Positions 62,969-64,000 of a stretch of DNA of 64,000 nt are shown one piece after another. The DNA is from WTKD01 sp965243525. GTDB taxonomy: Bacteria > Spirochaetota > Spirochaetia > WTKD01. Position 1 is the first letter of the stretch. Every line of letters starts with the position of its first letter. Made by a program: the position numbers and the translations under genes. Location of the stretch: assembly GCA_965243525.1 (NCBI GenBank), contig OZ251568.1:868001-932000 (forward strand). Reading direction: 5' to 3'. A model generated the notes under the pieces. That model searched no databases, was not told the DNA's origin, and saw only the letters and a list, made by a program, of their open reading frames with translations.

Positions 62969-64000
62969 TTAACCTTTCAGTTTTCTTCTTCTTTCTGCAA
63001 GTTTTTCTTGATATTTTTCGTGACGTTTCTCGCTCCGTTGTTTTAACCATTCACGAAACTGCATTGTTCTTGTGTTTATGCTTGCATAGAAAACCGGGAC
63101 AAAAAACAAGGTAAGAATCGTTGCGCTGATTAATCCTCCTAAGACTGCTTTTGCTATTGGTTGGACAAGCTCGCTGCCCTCAGTAACACGAAACGCCAGC
63201 GGTATTATACCAAAAATGGTAGTCGATGCAGTCATCAAAATTGGTCGCAAACGGTTTTTCCCTGCTTCTGCACAGGCTTCAAGCAAGGCATACCCTCGCT
63301 TACGCAAGAGATTGGTATAATCAACGAGTACAATGCCTGTATTTACAACAATGCCTATCAACATCACGAATCCTACTGCTGTCATTGAATTCATTGGTGA
63401 TTTGGTTATCCCATAGATAACAAAAACACCCGCAAGAGAAAGCGGTATCGTAAACAAAACAATGAATGGATCAAGGAAGGACTCAAAAAGGCTCGCCATA
63501 ATACCAAAAACAATCAATGTGGAAACTATTGCAAAAAGCAGAAAAACCCGTTGCTGCTTTTGTATATTTTCATAATCTCCCTGATATTCAATAGTAACCC
63601 CATTGGGCAATGGAACATGTTCCAAAACTTTCCCTCGAATATTCTCGACAATGATATTCACTGGTGCGTTCGGTGCTGTTTGTGCAGTTAAACGAACATA
63701 CCTGCTTTTACTAATGCGGCGAATAACCTCTGGTGAGTTTGTTTCATAGTATGAGGCGATATTGCTGAGACGAATTTTCTGGCGCAGATCATTAAAAACA
63801 AATACGCGATCAAGATCAACAAATGAATCACGATTTTCTTGTGAAACAGTAAGCACAATATCGTAGTCACGTTCGGATTCTTTCAGGCTTCCCGCATCTA
63901 TTCCATCAAGCAAGGCGTTGATTTCTCTGCCTATGCTTTGAACATTCAATCCAAGATCATAGGAACGTTCACGATTAATATCTACATTTAACTGCAGCAT
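62969..64000 (-). CDS. RND-family efflux transporter, C-terminal part (5' partial)
   Basis: The C-terminal third of an AcrB/HAE1-type inner-membrane pump. The window edge cuts the gene; the frame is open to 64000. Present are the second periplasmic lobe (GLNVQSIGREINALLDG), a helix run (LFAIVSTLIVFGIMASLFES), DPFIVLFTIPLSLAGVFVIY, GFVMLIGIVVNTGIVLVDYTNLLRKRG and RLRPILMTASTTIFGIIPLAF, the canonical RND signature (GxxxLxGIVVNNxIVLVDxxNxLRxxG with LRPILMTxxxT). It exports drugs, metals or envelope compounds with a membrane-fusion protein and outer-membrane channel. A basic coiled tail (SEKRHEKYQEKLAERRRK) follows. The substrate is not determinable. Confidence 0.92.
   Translation of the reverse strand: MLQLNVDINRERSYDLGLNVQSIGREINALLDGIDAGSLKESERDYDIVLTVSQENRDSFVDLDRVFVFNDLRQKIRLSNIASYYETNSPEVIRRISKSRYVRLTAQTAPNAPVNIIVENIRGKVLEHVPLPNGVTIEYQGDYENIQKQQRVFLLFAIVSTLIVFGIMASLFESFLDPFIVLFTIPLSLAGVFVIYGITKSPMNSMTAVGFVMLIGIVVNTGIVLVDYTNLLRKRGYALLEACAEAGKNRLRPILMTASTTIFGIIPLAFRVTEGSELVQPIAKAVLGGLISATILTLFFVPVFYASINTRTMQFREWLKQRSEKRHEKYQEKLAERRRKLKG

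Overview
The window looks like chromosomal DNA of a spirochaete (Spirochaetota, Treponema/Spirochaeta-like). The evidence is the gene content: a threonyl-tRNA synthetase without the TGS domain, an LL-diaminopimelate aminotransferase (DapL), a Chlamydia-like class Ic ribonucleotide reductase beta chain, a fused AroD-AroE, HflK/HflC next to cell-wall ligases, a HAMP-containing class III adenylate cyclase, a predicted outer-membrane beta-barrel (so a diderm), and several tetratricopeptide and coiled-coil membrane proteins. The species cannot be fixed from the sequence alone. Coding density is very high, no intergenic stretch exceeds about 210 bases, and I see no insertion sequence, prophage, CRISPR array or rRNA.

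Layout. 1-5030 (+): a 5'-truncated GH65 disaccharide phosphorylase fused to a beta-phosphoglucomutase, an FMN reductase, a SlyD-like isomerase and a CDP-alcohol phosphatidyltransferase. 5076-9226 (-): thrS with an M32 carboxypeptidase, and an esterase. 9334-9407 (+): tRNA-Asp. 9411-15103 (-): valS, an outer-membrane barrel and a GT4 glycosyltransferase. 15255-19099 (+): nrdA and nrdB. 19156-23549 (-): a TPR/Mrr-fold membrane protein, murC, yicC and a cytidylate-kinase-like protein. 23646-27050 (+): a small membrane protein, a lytic transglycosylase and uppP. 27102-28738 (-): a K+ channel and a separate cyclic-nucleotide-binding protein. 28805-30798 (+): a thioredoxin-fold protein and a GltS-like transporter. 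30921-32563 (-): dapL and cdd. 32672-40796 (-): hflK, hflC, murE, ddl, an M28-like membrane protein and dinB. 41000-44723 (+): htrA, uvrB and an SH3 lipoprotein. 44740-54115 (-): a coiled-coil membrane protein, a secreted protein, a binding-protein-like protein, ftsK, a degenerate MCP-like protein and aroDE. 54179-55882 (+): adenylate cyclase. 56086-61317 (-): groEL, a small protein, yajC, secD and secF. 61445-62920 (+): purB. 62969-64000 (-): the C-terminal part of an RND transporter.

How the genes fit together. Much of the window serves the cell envelope: peptidoglycan precursor synthesis (DapL, MurC, MurE, Ddl, UppP), its remodelling (Slt), protein export (SecDF-YajC) and envelope quality control (HtrA, HflKC). 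Within operons many genes overlap by 4 bases (ATGA or GTGA), which suggests translational coupling. cAMP signalling is represented by a cyclase with class IIIb residues and a cNMP-binding protein co-encoded with a K+ channel.

The most interesting signal is not a gene. At several transcription units a sigma70-type promoter ends 5-6 bases before the start codon, with no Shine-Dalgarno sequence, which predicts leaderless mRNAs. The clearest are htrA, aroDE and the FMN reductase. The binding-protein-like gene (GTG start), valS, thrS and purB also fit, and the 23646 gene fits more weakly. Other genes in the same window (groEL, dapL, hflK, nrdB, the thioredoxin-like gene) have ordinary leaders with clear Shine-Dalgarno sites, so two initiation modes appear to coexist.
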